Shown here piece by piece: positions 1 to 7,880 of a DNA stretch of 64,000 bases (its first letter is position 1; each line of letters begins with the position of its first letter). This stretch comes from Polyangia bacterium (GTDB lineage: Bacteria > Myxococcota_A > Polyangia > Nannocystales > Nannocystaceae), in the NCBI GenBank assembly GCA_030429545.1, contig JAUIFF010000019.1:62001-126000 (forward strand), read 5' to 3'. The notes under the pieces were generated by a model. The model ran no database searches, was not told the origin of the DNA, and saw nothing but the letters and a program-made list of their open reading frames with translations. Both the position numbers and the translations under genes were made by a program.

Positions 1-25
1 GTGAGCGAGACCAGCGCTTAGAATA

Positions 26-42
26 TTGAAAATGACTTTCTA
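26..42. promoter_or_regulatory. Fur-box-like operator upstream of hugZ
   Basis: The dyad TTGAAA-N5-TTTCTA (one arm mismatch) ends 17 bases before the ATG of the HugZ-like gene. It shares spacing and sequence with four other sites in this window (7790, 7864, 12609, 12724), all at iron or heme genes. It also fits the 7-1-7 form of the known Fur box (TGAWAAT-N-ATTWTCA). Binding by Fur is inferred. Confidence 0.65.
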
Positions 43-59
43 AATCATATAATCGCCCA

Positions 60-884
60 ATGACACGGGTGACACGCCATCAAGTTTCTAAGAACACCAA
101 GTCGTCCTCGCAGGAGCTCTTGTACGACCCGGATGTGGCGACACCCAGCCATGCCGAGCAGGCCAAGACCCTGGTCGCCCAACGCGGAATCGGGACATTG
201 TGCACGCTCCACGGCGAACACGGGCACCCCTACGGCAGCTTTGTCACCTACGCCTTGGTGGGTGGCAATCCAGTCTTCTTGGTCAGCAAGTTGGCCGAGC
301 ACACACGCAACCTCGAAGGTGACCCAAAGGCCTCATTGCTGGTCAACGCCGAGGGCAAAGACGACCCCCTCGCCAACGCTCGCGTCACCCTCATCGGTGC
401 ATGTACACGCCTCCCGCGGGGCGAAGACACCGAAGCCCGCGAGGCGTTTTTGGCCGCCCACCCCAACGCGTCGTACTACGTCGACTTTAAGGACTTCAGC
501 TTTTTTCAACTCGATGTCGAGTCGCTGCGCTACATCGGCGGCTACGGGCGCATGAGCTGGGTGACGTTGGCAGATTGGCAAGCCGCACAGGCCGACCCAA
601 TCGCCGCGTTTGCCCCCCAGATCATCGAGCACATGAACGACGACCATGCCGAAGCAATGATCGCCTACTGCCAGGCATTTTCCCGTGCAAGCGACACAAA
701 AGCCGCAACCATGACCGCTATCGACCGCTACGGGTTCGAGATGTCCGCCGTGACCGAGGCCGGCCCCCGCCCCATCCGCCTCGCCTTTGCAGCGCCCATC
801 GAAAACGCAGGCCAAGCCCGGACCGCGCTCGTTGCCCTGGTCAAACAAGCCAGAGCCCAGCTCGCACAACAGGCTGAGGCGTAG
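60..884 (+). CDS. hugZ: HugZ-like heme utilisation protein (PNPOx-like fold plus DUF2470)
   Basis: Cytoplasmic protein of the pyridoxamine-phosphate-oxidase-like split-barrel superfamily. Members fused to a C-terminal DUF2470 domain (HugZ/HutZ type) bind heme and are linked to iron release from it. Residues about 20-175 form the split barrel. The C-terminal part carries the conserved HMNDDHAEAM motif typical of DUF2470 at about residues 196-205. There is no signal peptide. The length of 274 residues is a little above the usual 240-260, mostly from the N-terminal tail. A Fur-box-like dyad just upstream and the nearby hmu genes support a role in heme iron use. Whether it degrades heme enzymatically cannot be read from sequence. 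Confidence 0.85.
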   Translation: MTRVTRHQVSKNTKSSSQELLYDPDVATPSHAEQAKTLVAQRGIGTLCTLHGEHGHPYGSFVTYALVGGNPVFLVSKLAEHTRNLEGDPKASLLVNAEGKDDPLANARVTLIGACTRLPRGEDTEAREAFLAAHPNASYYVDFKDFSFFQLDVESLRYIGGYGRMSWVTLADWQAAQADPIAAFAPQIIEHMNDDHAEAMIAYCQAFSRASDTKAATMTAIDRYGFEMSAVTEAGPRPIRLAFAAPIENAGQARTALVALVKQARAQLAQQAEA

Positions 885-1012
885 GCACCAAGAATCCGTT
901 CGGTCGCGTACAGGCGTCCTCGGCAATTACTGCGGGGTCGCCTCTGTCGTTAGTGTCGTGCTCAAACCCGCGAGACCTAGCCCAGGGTTTCGAAATCCGT
1001 CAACATACAGCG

Positions 1013-1699
1013 GTGAAACGCGAGCGCAAAATAGCCACTGCTCTGTACCTCGGGCTCACGCTCATCATCGCCGCTGTCGACAGCTACCTGCGAGAGGAGT
1101 CGTTTTACACAGGCGTCAACATTGCCCTGAGAGTCGCAGTGCTGCTCCCACTCCTGTTCGCCATCACCCAAGGGAAGTCCCGCTACGCCGTACTGCTGCG
1201 AAAGACCCTATGGATCGTGATGCTCGCCGACACACTGTTGCCAGTTTACTTCCCAGCAGGAATGGCCGCATTCCTAGGTGTGCACGCACTCAACGTCCGC
1301 AACTTCGCGCAGTTCGTCAACATCCGCCAAGACACGCTCAGAAGCGTCGTAGCACCCGGAATCGTCGCATTCGGCACGGCCATCGCGCTCTACCTGCTCG
1401 TCCTCTACCCGTCCCTAGACGACACATTCAAAATCCTCGTAGGCCTGTATATCGCCCCTATCGCATCGGCGTGGTCACTCTCCATCACCAGCCACATACA
1501 AACAAAAACCCGCTGGACACGCACCGCCTGCATCGGAATGTCACTATTCTTTTTAACAGACTTTCAAGTCGCCACCCACTTCCTCACAGATATCAATATT
1601 CCACATTACGGACTCGTAAACGCAATAACCTACTACACCAGCCTATTCTTAATGAGCCAAGCAACAACCCACATTCAAAAACCACAAACTCCCCAATAA
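1013..1699 (+). CDS. YhhN/TMEM86-family membrane protein
   Basis: Polytopic inner-membrane protein with about seven or eight hydrophobic helices. It shows the YhhN pattern of a D-x2-L segment followed by an AGMAAFLGVHA helix, and near the end TDFQVATHF followed by a YY-containing helix. The eukaryotic relative TMEM86B is a lysoplasmalogenase; bacterial members are poorly characterised, though plasmalogens are important lipids in myxobacteria. The GTG at 1013 gives a basic N-terminus directly before the first helix. An in-frame GTG at 953 would add 20 residues, and neither has a clear ribosome-binding site. It follows hugZ by about 130 bases, so co-transcription is possible but unproven. Confidence 0.6.
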   Translation: MKRERKIATALYLGLTLIIAAVDSYLREESFYTGVNIALRVAVLLPLLFAITQGKSRYAVLLRKTLWIVMLADTLLPVYFPAGMAAFLGVHALNVRNFAQFVNIRQDTLRSVVAPGIVAFGTAIALYLLVLYPSLDDTFKILVGLYIAPIASAWSLSITSHIQTKTRWTRTACIGMSLFFLTDFQVATHFLTDINIPHYGLVNAITYYTSLFLMSQATTHIQKPQTPQ

Positions 1700-1734
1700 A
1701 ACCCTCAACCGGTCAACCAAGCAGGCCAACGTGC

Positions 1735-2180
1735 GTGTGGATGAAGGCGTCTGTGCGTTGGTTTGGTGGTAGGACCGGCGTTTGTTTGGCTGTAGGGGCA
1801 TTGCCTCGCCCACCGCACCACTCGCCCCACGCTCTACCACCACCAAACCAACGCTCGCCCTACCGCTAAACCAGTCCTCAACCAGTCCTCAACCAGTCCT
1901 CAACCAGTCCTTACCACCAAACCGACGCCTCGCCCTACGCACCACTCGCCCACGCTCTACCACCACCACCAAACCAACGCCCACCCTACCACCAACCCAG
2001 CGTCCTCGCCCTATCCTTACCGCCAAACCGACGCCTCCCGTTACCAACCTCGCCCGAACACCAAACCAACGTATTCGCCCTACGCCCTAACACCAAACCA
2101 ACGCCCACGCCCTACGCCAAACCAACGCCCGCGCCCTAACACCTACGCACCTCGCCCTACGAACCTCGCCCTCCGCCACG
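1735..2180. repeat. Degenerate tandem and inverted repeat tract
   Basis: Non-coding tract between convergent genes. It contains four near-perfect 11-base units (ACCAGTCCTCA) at 1870-1913 and many copies of a variable unit built on CACCAAACCAACGCC followed by CGCCCTAC. The left end carries the reverse complement of that unit (GCGTTGGTTTGGTGGTAG at 1755-1772, matching 1834-1854 apart from three inserted bases), so long hairpins can form. Apparent open frames across it are artefacts of low complexity. No coding region is supported. Confidence 0.85.
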
Positions 2181-2182
2181 CC

Positions 2183-2290
2183 GTAGCGCGGAGAAATTTT
2201 GGGCGAGGAGCGAGCCCTGAGAGGCGCCGCTGTAGTCACCTACTGCAAGCTCTCTCAGGGCCGCTCCTCGCCCAAAATAGCCCGCGCTAC
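2183..2290. repeat. Long near-perfect inverted repeat (about 40-base arms)
   Basis: The left arm at 2183-2222 and the right arm at 2252-2290 are reverse complements apart from a few mismatches and small indels. Both contain the core GGGCGAGGAGCG preceded by an ATTTTGGGC-type tract and begin or end with GTAGCGCGG/CCGCGCTAC. The loop is about 29 bases. It lies between the convergent YhhN gene and the propeller lipoprotein gene, ending five bases from the stop of the latter. It could be a bidirectional terminator or a MITE/REP-like element; the arms are longer than a normal terminator stem. Confidence 0.75.
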
Positions 2291-2294
2291 CAAG

Positions 2295-4169
2295 CTAGCC
2301 GGGGATGTCGGCTTTAAGCGCCCAAAACCCCCGCATGTTGAGCGTCGCCAAATCCTGACCAGGCAACCAAAACGCCGGATGGCTCGGCTCATCCCCTGGC
2401 TGCGGATCCAGATCGATGGCGAACACCCACAGCTGCTTCACTGCATTCGACCCGCCGGTCAAACGGTTGCCGTAGGTTCGCCTCGAAGTGAACACTGCCC
2501 ACGCGTAGCCTCCCGACTCGAGTGGAGCGAAGGTTGGCTCGTAGTTGTAGCTGTGGTCGCGCTCGCCGGCAGCGAACGGATAGTCGTCGCCGTTGACGGC
2601 CGATAGCCGGTACTCGACTCCTGGAGTTTCGGCACTCGCCAAAAACAGGTCACCGGGGGACAACCGGGTGTCGAGTGAGTTCGGGTATTGTCCGCGGTGG
2701 TACACGATCCACTTGCCGTCGGGCGACACACTCGGGAACGTGATGCCGTTCCACGCCGGATCGGCACCGGCCTCGACCAACATCGTTGGGTTTGCGGCCG
2801 TCTTGGTTTGGGTGTCGTACTCATACAGCGAGAGGTTGAGGGTTTGGTGATCGACGTAGGCGATGATCGAGCCGTCCGGGGCAAACGCTGGCATATCGAG
2901 CTGCACGCCCTCTAGGCCGGTGTTTTCGAGTTTCTCACCGGTGACTGCGTTCCACATCCCGTCGCTGCCTCCAGGGGGGCCTGGCAGCGGGGCCGCGTTT
3001 TCGATCAGCACTTGGCCATCGGGTGAAATCGCTGGCATGGCCCAGTTGCGGATCGGCTTGCCGACGTTTTCGATGTTGAGGACCGACTCGTTGTTGACCA
3101 GGTCCCAGGTCGAGACCTTGATGTCGCCGCCCAAAATCAATGTATTACCATCGGATGACACCGAGTGGCAGGTACTGCACCCGTCCTGGCCACCGGCGAG
3201 CAGGAAGTCCTCGGGGGCATCGGCCCCGGGGTTAATCCGCAGCACCCGGCCCAGGCTATTGGCCCAGTAGTACACGCTTCCGTCGAGCGCACCGTTGGCG
3301 ATCGTCCAGCTGTGCTCGACCACAACCGTCGCCGTTTCGGCCCCGGGCTTGAGTCGCGCGACCTTGAGGTTGACCTTTTCTCCCGCCAGGGTGTTGTTGA
3401 TCTGCGTCCAGTCCTCGGGGGACATCAGGTACCGCGATGGCGGATCGGCCAGCACGAAATATTTGAAGTCGATGTTCTCGCCGGTGAAGTGGATCAGGTA
3501 TTTATCGCCGACCCCTCCCCCGTTCCACATCAGCTCTGGCGCCCGCAAACCGAGCGGATAGACCATTTGGTCGTACGGGTATGCCCACACGATTTCATCG
3601 TCTGGTGTATCCGCATCGAGTAGTTTGTCCTCGTCGCCCGGGTCGAGCGGGACGTTGTCGACATCTTTTTCGAGCACGACATTGAGCAGGGCCTCGGCCG
3701 ACTTGCCGTCGTAACTTGCTTGTACAAGTGTTTGCCCGCCCTGATTGCCGGTACCGAGCACCTGGCCCTCGTCGTCGATGACCGCCAGCGTGCCGTTGGT
3801 CAGCGCCCAGTTGGGCTCGACCGGTTCACCGTCGAGCAGGGCGTTGTAGTCCCCCTGCTCGGAGATGTTGTTGAGCACCACAATTGTCAGCTCCGGCGGA
3901 ACGATGTCGAACGGGACATCTGGCTCGTCGGTGGTATTGACATCGGTGTCGGAAGTCCCTTCCGAATCCGACGTCGACATCGTCTCGCTTCCACTTGGAC
4001 CCGCCGACGTCTCGGTTATTGGCCCCTCGGTTGTTTCGCTCTCACCGGATGTCGTATCGACCTCCGTCAGCGACACACCCGAACCCGATGTACCGCCATC
4101 GGTCTCACGGTCGTCGTCGCCACAGCCGACAAATGTAACAGCAGCCAGTAGGACAAGATATTTGTGCAT
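2295..4169 (-). CDS. Lipoprotein with Ig-like and beta-propeller domains and a CXXCH motif
   Basis: Exported lipoprotein. From the ATG at 4169 the signal peptide ends in a lipobox (VTFVGC) followed by a Gly/Ser/Thr/Glu-rich linker to about residue 85. A bacterial Ig-like region (about 90-165) comes next. Then a large region shows PD40/TolB-like propeller blades, with repeated SPDGQV- and FAPDGS-type motifs. A CSTCH heme-c type motif near the middle suggests covalent heme, although a single motif in a propeller is unusual. The start at 4169 is preferred because GAGGTGGAG lies a few bases upstream and directly precedes the signal peptide. An upstream in-frame start at 4205 would mask it. It lies downstream of hmuY on the same strand across about 125 bases. 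Substrate and function are unknown. Confidence 0.75.
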   Translation of the reverse strand: MHKYLVLLAAVTFVGCGDDDRETDGGTSGSGVSLTEVDTTSGESETTEGPITETSAGPSGSETMSTSDSEGTSDTDVNTTDEPDVPFDIVPPELTIVVLNNISEQGDYNALLDGEPVEPNWALTNGTLAVIDDEGQVLGTGNQGGQTLVQASYDGKSAEALLNVVLEKDVDNVPLDPGDEDKLLDADTPDDEIVWAYPYDQMVYPLGLRAPELMWNGGGVGDKYLIHFTGENIDFKYFVLADPPSRYLMSPEDWTQINNTLAGEKVNLKVARLKPGAETATVVVEHSWTIANGALDGSVYYWANSLGRVLRINPGADAPEDFLLAGGQDGCSTCHSVSSDGNTLILGGDIKVSTWDLVNNESVLNIENVGKPIRNWAMPAISPDGQVLIENAAPLPGPPGGSDGMWNAVTGEKLENTGLEGVQLDMPAFAPDGSIIAYVDHQTLNLSLYEYDTQTKTAANPTMLVEAGADPAWNGITFPSVSPDGKWIVYHRGQYPNSLDTRLSPGDLFLASAETPGVEYRLSAVNGDDYPFAAGERDHSYNYEPTFAPLESGGYAWAVFTSRRTYGNRLTGGSNAVKQLWVFAIDLDPQPGDEPSHPAFWLPGQDLATLNMRGFWALKADIPG

Positions 4170-4294
4170 GCTCCACCTCGCCTCGGCAGGGTAACAACCG
4201 GGCACGCCCGCGTATAGAACTTTTGCAACTGGTACACAGTTGCCGGCCTCAACGCCATTTAGAGCAACACAGCACGGCAGTTTGTGGCATCTGG

Positions 4295-4885
4295 CTACGG
4301 CAGGGACCCGAGCGAAAAGTGTACATACCCAGATGTACCGGCCTGGTCGTAGTAGTCGGTCAACTGGAGCTTGAAGTAATTCCCCTCAACCGTGCGCACG
4401 ACATACACCCGCTCGCGGGGCGTCAGCACATGATTACTCGGGTTGTAGTCGTACCACTCATCAAACGCATAACCGGGGGTCGTCTCCATGTCTTCGGGTG
4501 CATCCACCACGTTGTCGGTGACATACCCGTCTGCCGGAGGTTCGCCGACATCTTCGAGCGCCTGGCCGTCGACGAGCGCCACGGCGACATCGCCCGAACC
4601 ACTGGTACCGCCGTTGACAGCGATGTTGAAGCGTTGAAACGCCAGGTCCCACGTGGGCGAGTCTTCGGGGTTGCTCGGCTCGACCTCCTGCCCCGACTCG
4701 AGATCGTAGTAGACCCACGCTTCATCGTCGCGGGCGTCGATAATCACGTCGCTGAGGTCGAGCGTATCAGTATCACCAGTCGAACCCGTCGCTGAGTCCG
4801 AATCTGATTCCATTTGCTCGCCGGTGTCACAGGCACTCATTGCAAGTACAATTGTTCCGAAGGTAGCTACTAGGAGTGTTCGCAT
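4295..4885 (-). CDS. hmuY: HmuY-like heme-binding lipoprotein
   Basis: Surface or periplasmic lipoprotein. Its lipobox (AMSAC) is followed by an acidic Ser/Thr/Asp linker and then a domain with HmuY hallmarks: a DSPTWDLAFQRF segment, a GGTSGSG loop, and a C-terminal YYVKLQ-type strand (here NYFKLQLTDYYD) ending in GYVHFSL. In Bacteroidetes, HmuY proteins capture heme and hand it to a TonB-dependent receptor. The first bases overlap the end of hmuV by 16 nt, so it is the last gene of the hmuTUV unit. Histidines are present in the SNHVLTPRE and YVHFSL segments and may be heme ligands. The upstream ribosome-binding site is weak, in keeping with coupling to hmuV. Confidence 0.8.
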   Translation of the reverse strand: MRTLLVATFGTIVLAMSACDTGEQMESDSDSATGSTGDTDTLDLSDVIIDARDDEAWVYYDLESGQEVEPSNPEDSPTWDLAFQRFNIAVNGGTSGSGDVAVALVDGQALEDVGEPPADGYVTDNVVDAPEDMETTPGYAFDEWYDYNPSNHVLTPRERVYVVRTVEGNYFKLQLTDYYDQAGTSGYVHFSLGSLP

Positions 4886-5721
4886 GGTTGTTGTCCGAGG
4901 GTTATGGGTTGGAGCTCAGCTGCCAGAGTCGACAGCTCGTTGGCTCGGGGTAAAACCACCGGCCAGGGGCCGTGTGGATGTTGATAGATCTCGAGGTGTG
5001 GGCCGTAGGCCGCGGTCAGGACGTCCTCGCACAACACCTTTGCTGGGTTGCCACGGGCGACAACCCGCCCGGCGTCAAGCATCACCAGGGTGTCGGCATG
5101 GCGGGCTGCGGCATTGAGGTCGTGGAGGACAACGACTACACAGGCACCGCTTCGGGAAAACCGCCGGACCTGTTGCAGCGTCCGGTGGGCGTGCACGAGG
5201 TCGAGGCTGGCACTGGGCTCATCGAGCAACAACACCCGCGGACCTGTGGTGTCCCACAGCTGCGCCAGGGCACGAGCGAGCTGCACACGTTGGCGCTCGC
5301 CCCCCGAAAGTGTTGGATAACGACGGCCGACCAAGTGTCCGGCGTCGGCAAACTCCAGTGCCGCCTGCACGATCTCGTAGTCTTCGAGCGACTCCCCGCC
5401 GCCGTGGGGGAAGCGACCGAGCGCAACAACTTCTTCGACCACAAATGGGAACGTGATGTCGCTGTGTTGGGTCATCACGGCCCGGACCCGTGCCATTTCG
5501 GCCGGGCGCCAGGCGGTCAGGTTTCGTCCCAGTAACTCGACATGGCCAGCGTGCGGCGTAAGCTCCCCGGCCAACACCCGCAGCAACGTCGACTTCCCTG
5601 CCCCGTTCACACCGACAATCGCCGTGACCTCGCCGGCAGCTAGCTGCAGGTCGACCCCGTCGAGCAACTGCTTGGGCCCGACACGCACGCCCACACCCAT
5701 GGCCGAAAGTACAGGTATCAT
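4870..5721 (-). CDS. hmuV: Heme ABC transporter ATP-binding protein
   Basis: Cytoplasmic ATPase that powers import of heme (or ferric siderophore) across the inner membrane with the HmuU permease. It has a Walker A (GVNGAGKST), a signature motif LSGGERQR, Walker B LLLDEP and the following H-loop region (VVVLHDLNAAARHADT). The length fits the HmuV/FecE/BtuD subfamily. The ATG at 5721 overlaps the end of hmuU by four bases, and an alternative ATG two codons upstream (5727) is possible. The C-terminus overlaps the hmuY start. The operon order T-U-V-Y together with a divergent receptor points to heme. Confidence 0.9.
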   Translation of the reverse strand: MIPVLSAMGVGVRVGPKQLLDGVDLQLAAGEVTAIVGVNGAGKSTLLRVLAGELTPHAGHVELLGRNLTAWRPAEMARVRAVMTQHSDITFPFVVEEVVALGRFPHGGGESLEDYEIVQAALEFADAGHLVGRRYPTLSGGERQRVQLARALAQLWDTTGPRVLLLDEPSASLDLVHAHRTLQQVRRFSRSGACVVVVLHDLNAAARHADTLVMLDAGRVVARGNPAKVLCEDVLTAAYGPHLEIYQHPHGPWPVVLPRANELSTLAAELQPITLGQQPCEHS

Positions 5722-6791
5722 CCCCACCTCCGACGACGCTCCCGCAGCAGCAACGACAAAAATAGCGGCGCCCCCATCAGCGAGGTCAAAATTCCAATCG
5801 GCACCTCGGCCGGGTCGGCAATTGTACGTGCAACGATATCGGCACCGACCAGCAGCATGGCACCCAACAGTGCCGAGCCCGGGACCACCAAGCGATTGTC
5901 AGGACCGAAGGCGAGCCGCAAAACGTGGGGAACGACCAAACCGATAAACCCGATGGGTCCGGTAAACGCAACCGCCACCCCAACCGCGAGTGCCGTCAGG
6001 ACGATCACAAGGCGTTTGGTCGCGTCGACATTGACACCTAGGTGACGGGCCTCCGCCTCGCCGAGAAGCAGCGCGTTGAGGGCCGGGGCACGCCGGACCA
6101 GCACCCACGTCGCCAGCGCGACGGCCGGCGCCATGATGGCCACACCCGTCCAGTTGACCGCGCCCATGCTGCCCATCATCCACAGGGTGAGGTCGCGTAA
6201 ACTTGTATCATCACTGATATAGCTGAGTAACCCGAGCACCGATCCGGACAGGGCCGTCACCGCAATGCCCGCGAGCAACATTGTCCGCACACAGGCACGC
6301 CCGTCGATGGTCGACAGCCGATACACCAACAGGGTTGTCAAAGCTGCCCCGGCAAACGCTGCCAGGGGCACCGCATACTGCACCAGCGGGCCCATGGCTG
6401 AGAACACGCGACTGCTCTCGCCGAGAGCCACAATGACAATCCCCGCACCGGTCGCGGCCCCGTTCGTCAGGCCGATAAGCCCCGGGTCGGCCAACGGGTT
6501 GCGAAACAATCCCTGCAGGGCCGAGCCAGACACACCCAACGCGGCACCCACGAGGATCGCCGCGACCACCCGGGGCCCGCGGATCGAAACGACAACCGCT
6601 TCTTGAACGGGTGTAAATACAATATCTGTCGAGAGTCCGAGCTTGCTCGCCACTATCGCGAGAATTTGCCCGGGGCCGATCGCCACGCTGCCAATCGCGA
6701 CTCCAGCCACGGCAACACAGCCGAGCGCGACCGACAGGAAGACGATCGCTGTGCGCCGGGTCGCCGCCCGATTGAGTCGCGGGCGCGCCAT
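5718..6791 (-). CDS. hmuU: Heme ABC transporter permease (FecCD family)
   Basis: Inner-membrane permease with about nine or ten hydrophobic helices, of the FecCD/BtuC family that pairs with HmuV-type ATPases. Typical features are the GRPLADPGLIG-like stretch (here FRNPLADPGLIGL), the GxxA-rich helices, and a C-terminal PAEVPIGILTSLMGAPLFL motif. The ATG at 6791 starts a basic N-terminus (MARPRLNRAATRR) immediately before the first helix and gives the usual length of about 357 residues. An earlier in-frame start at 6869 would lie inside hmuT and is rejected. It starts seven bases after the hmuT stop. Confidence 0.9.
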   Translation of the reverse strand: MARPRLNRAATRRTAIVFLSVALGCVAVAGVAIGSVAIGPGQILAIVASKLGLSTDIVFTPVQEAVVVSIRGPRVVAAILVGAALGVSGSALQGLFRNPLADPGLIGLTNGAATGAGIVIVALGESSRVFSAMGPLVQYAVPLAAFAGAALTTLLVYRLSTIDGRACVRTMLLAGIAVTALSGSVLGLLSYISDDTSLRDLTLWMMGSMGAVNWTGVAIMAPAVALATWVLVRRAPALNALLLGEAEARHLGVNVDATKRLVIVLTALAVGVAVAFTGPIGFIGLVVPHVLRLAFGPDNRLVVPGSALLGAMLLVGADIVARTIADPAEVPIGILTSLMGAPLFLSLLLRERRRRWG

Positions 6792-6798
6792 CTGCCGC

Positions 6799-7770
6799 CT
6801 ACGCGTCCTCCGACGACGGATGGATTGCCGCGAACAGTTCTCGCAGTGCTTCGGGGGCCCGCGGGCCAAAACCTAGGAGTTTGAGATCATCGATCGCCAC
6901 CACCCGTCGCGTACGACCTGCCGGGGTTTGGGCCACCCCCGGCACGGTTAGCAAACCATCGATCCCGCCTAGGCTTTCGAGGCCGCGGGTCGGGACGACG
7001 ATCGCGTCGGGCGCTGCTTCGATCACCGCTTCGGCGGTCAGTGGGCGAAACCCTTCGAAGGCCGTGACCGCACTTTTACCCCCGGCGAGGTTGATCATTT
7101 GCTCGGCGGGGGACTTGGTACCGGCGACAAACAGGGCCCCAGGACCCCTTGCATAGACAAATAAAACCTTGGGGGTTTCGCCGGTCGACTTGCGCAGCGT
7201 CTCGACCGCGGCGAGTTGCGCAGAAAACTGCTTGCACAGTGCTTCAGCCTGCTCCTGCGCGCCGAGTTTCTCCCCCAAAAACCGAATGCGCGCGAGGGCC
7301 TCTTCGGTATTATCGGCCCCGGGCACGTCGATCACGTGGATGCCACTGCTTCGCAGTTTTTCGAGGGTCGACGCCGGCCCACTGCCTTCCATTGCAAATA
7401 CAACGGTTGGTTGGAGGCCGAGGATCCCCTCGGCCGACACCTTGCGAAAGTAATCGAGTTGCGGGAGCTTGCTCGCCTCGGCGGGAAACCGGCTGGCCTT
7501 GTCGACACCGGCGATCTTGGGCCCGGCTCCCAGGGCAAACAAAATCTCAGTGACAGCTGGCCCGAGGGACACAATGTGGTCGAGATTGGGCGGCCCCTCG
7601 GGTTGCGGCACACTCGCGGCCTGCTGCTTTGCTGCGGCTTTTGCCGGCTCTGGCTGCGTGTCGCCGGTGCAGGCAACGGCAAGCAAACAGGGCACCGCTG
7701 CGAGCCACTGTCGGCGTGACAACCCGCGGCGTTTGGGTGTGAGTTCGCAGCCCTTCGACATCTGCGTCAT
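6799..7770 (-). CDS. hmuT: Heme-binding periplasmic lipoprotein of ABC transporter
   Basis: Substrate-binding protein of the class III (BtuF/HmuT) fold, anchored by a lipobox (LLAVAC) after a Arg-rich n-region. The two lobes show the typical HIVSLGPAVTEILFALG start, a KLPQLDYFRKVSAEGILGLQP segment and a PDAIVVPTRGLESLGG stretch, with a long helix linking the lobes. It would deliver heme to HmuU. Starts at 7806 (TTG) and 7800 (ATG) fall inside the Fur-box-like dyad, so the ATG at 7770 is preferred; 7761 is also possible. It is the first gene of the minus-strand hmuTUVY operon and is divergent from the receptor gene. Confidence 0.88.
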   Translation of the reverse strand: MTQMSKGCELTPKRRGLSRRQWLAAVPCLLAVACTGDTQPEPAKAAAKQQAASVPQPEGPPNLDHIVSLGPAVTEILFALGAGPKIAGVDKASRFPAEASKLPQLDYFRKVSAEGILGLQPTVVFAMEGSGPASTLEKLRSSGIHVIDVPGADNTEEALARIRFLGEKLGAQEQAEALCKQFSAQLAAVETLRKSTGETPKVLFVYARGPGALFVAGTKSPAEQMINLAGGKSAVTAFEGFRPLTAEAVIEAAPDAIVVPTRGLESLGGIDGLLTVPGVAQTPAGRTRRVVAIDDLKLLGFGPRAPEALRELFAAIHPSSEDA

Positions 7771-7789
7771 AGCTTGAAACTTATTGCAA

Positions 7790-7806
7790 ATGAAAACCAT
7801 TTTCAA
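7790..7806. promoter_or_regulatory. Fur-box-like operator of the hmuTUVY operon
   Basis: ATGAAA-N5-TTTCAA, which also reads as TGAAAA-CCA-TTTTCA, a perfect 6-3-6 dyad. It lies about 20 bases upstream of the chosen hmuT ATG in the 100-base divergent promoter shared with the receptor. Its position and match to the other sites suggest Fur-type repression under iron sufficiency. Confidence 0.7.
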
Positions 7807-7863
7807 TAAATTGATATCCGAAACTTAAATGTGTGCTCTCACATAAGCATTCAAGCACGTTTA

Positions 7864-7880
7864 TTGAAATGAATTTTCAA
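7864..7880. promoter_or_regulatory. Fur-box-like operator overlapping the receptor start codon
   Basis: TTGAAA-N5-TTTCAA with both arms perfect. The chosen ATG of the receptor gene (7869) lies inside the dyad, so a bound repressor would also sit on the ribosome-binding region. The transcription start is not visible, and the translation start could be another codon. Confidence 0.65.

Noticed and set aside
1..21. End of an upstream gene at the left edge
   Set aside because: A TAG in frame at 19-21 may end a preceding gene, but seven codons are too few to support a call.
787..1869. Long Arg/Pro-rich plus-strand open frame
   Set aside because: It overlaps hugZ and the YhhN gene in another frame and runs into the repeat tract. 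Composition is that of a shadow frame, with no motif.
1870..1913. Possible CRISPR-like array
   Set aside because: The 11-base units are contiguous without spacers and there are no cas genes; it is a simple tandem repeat.
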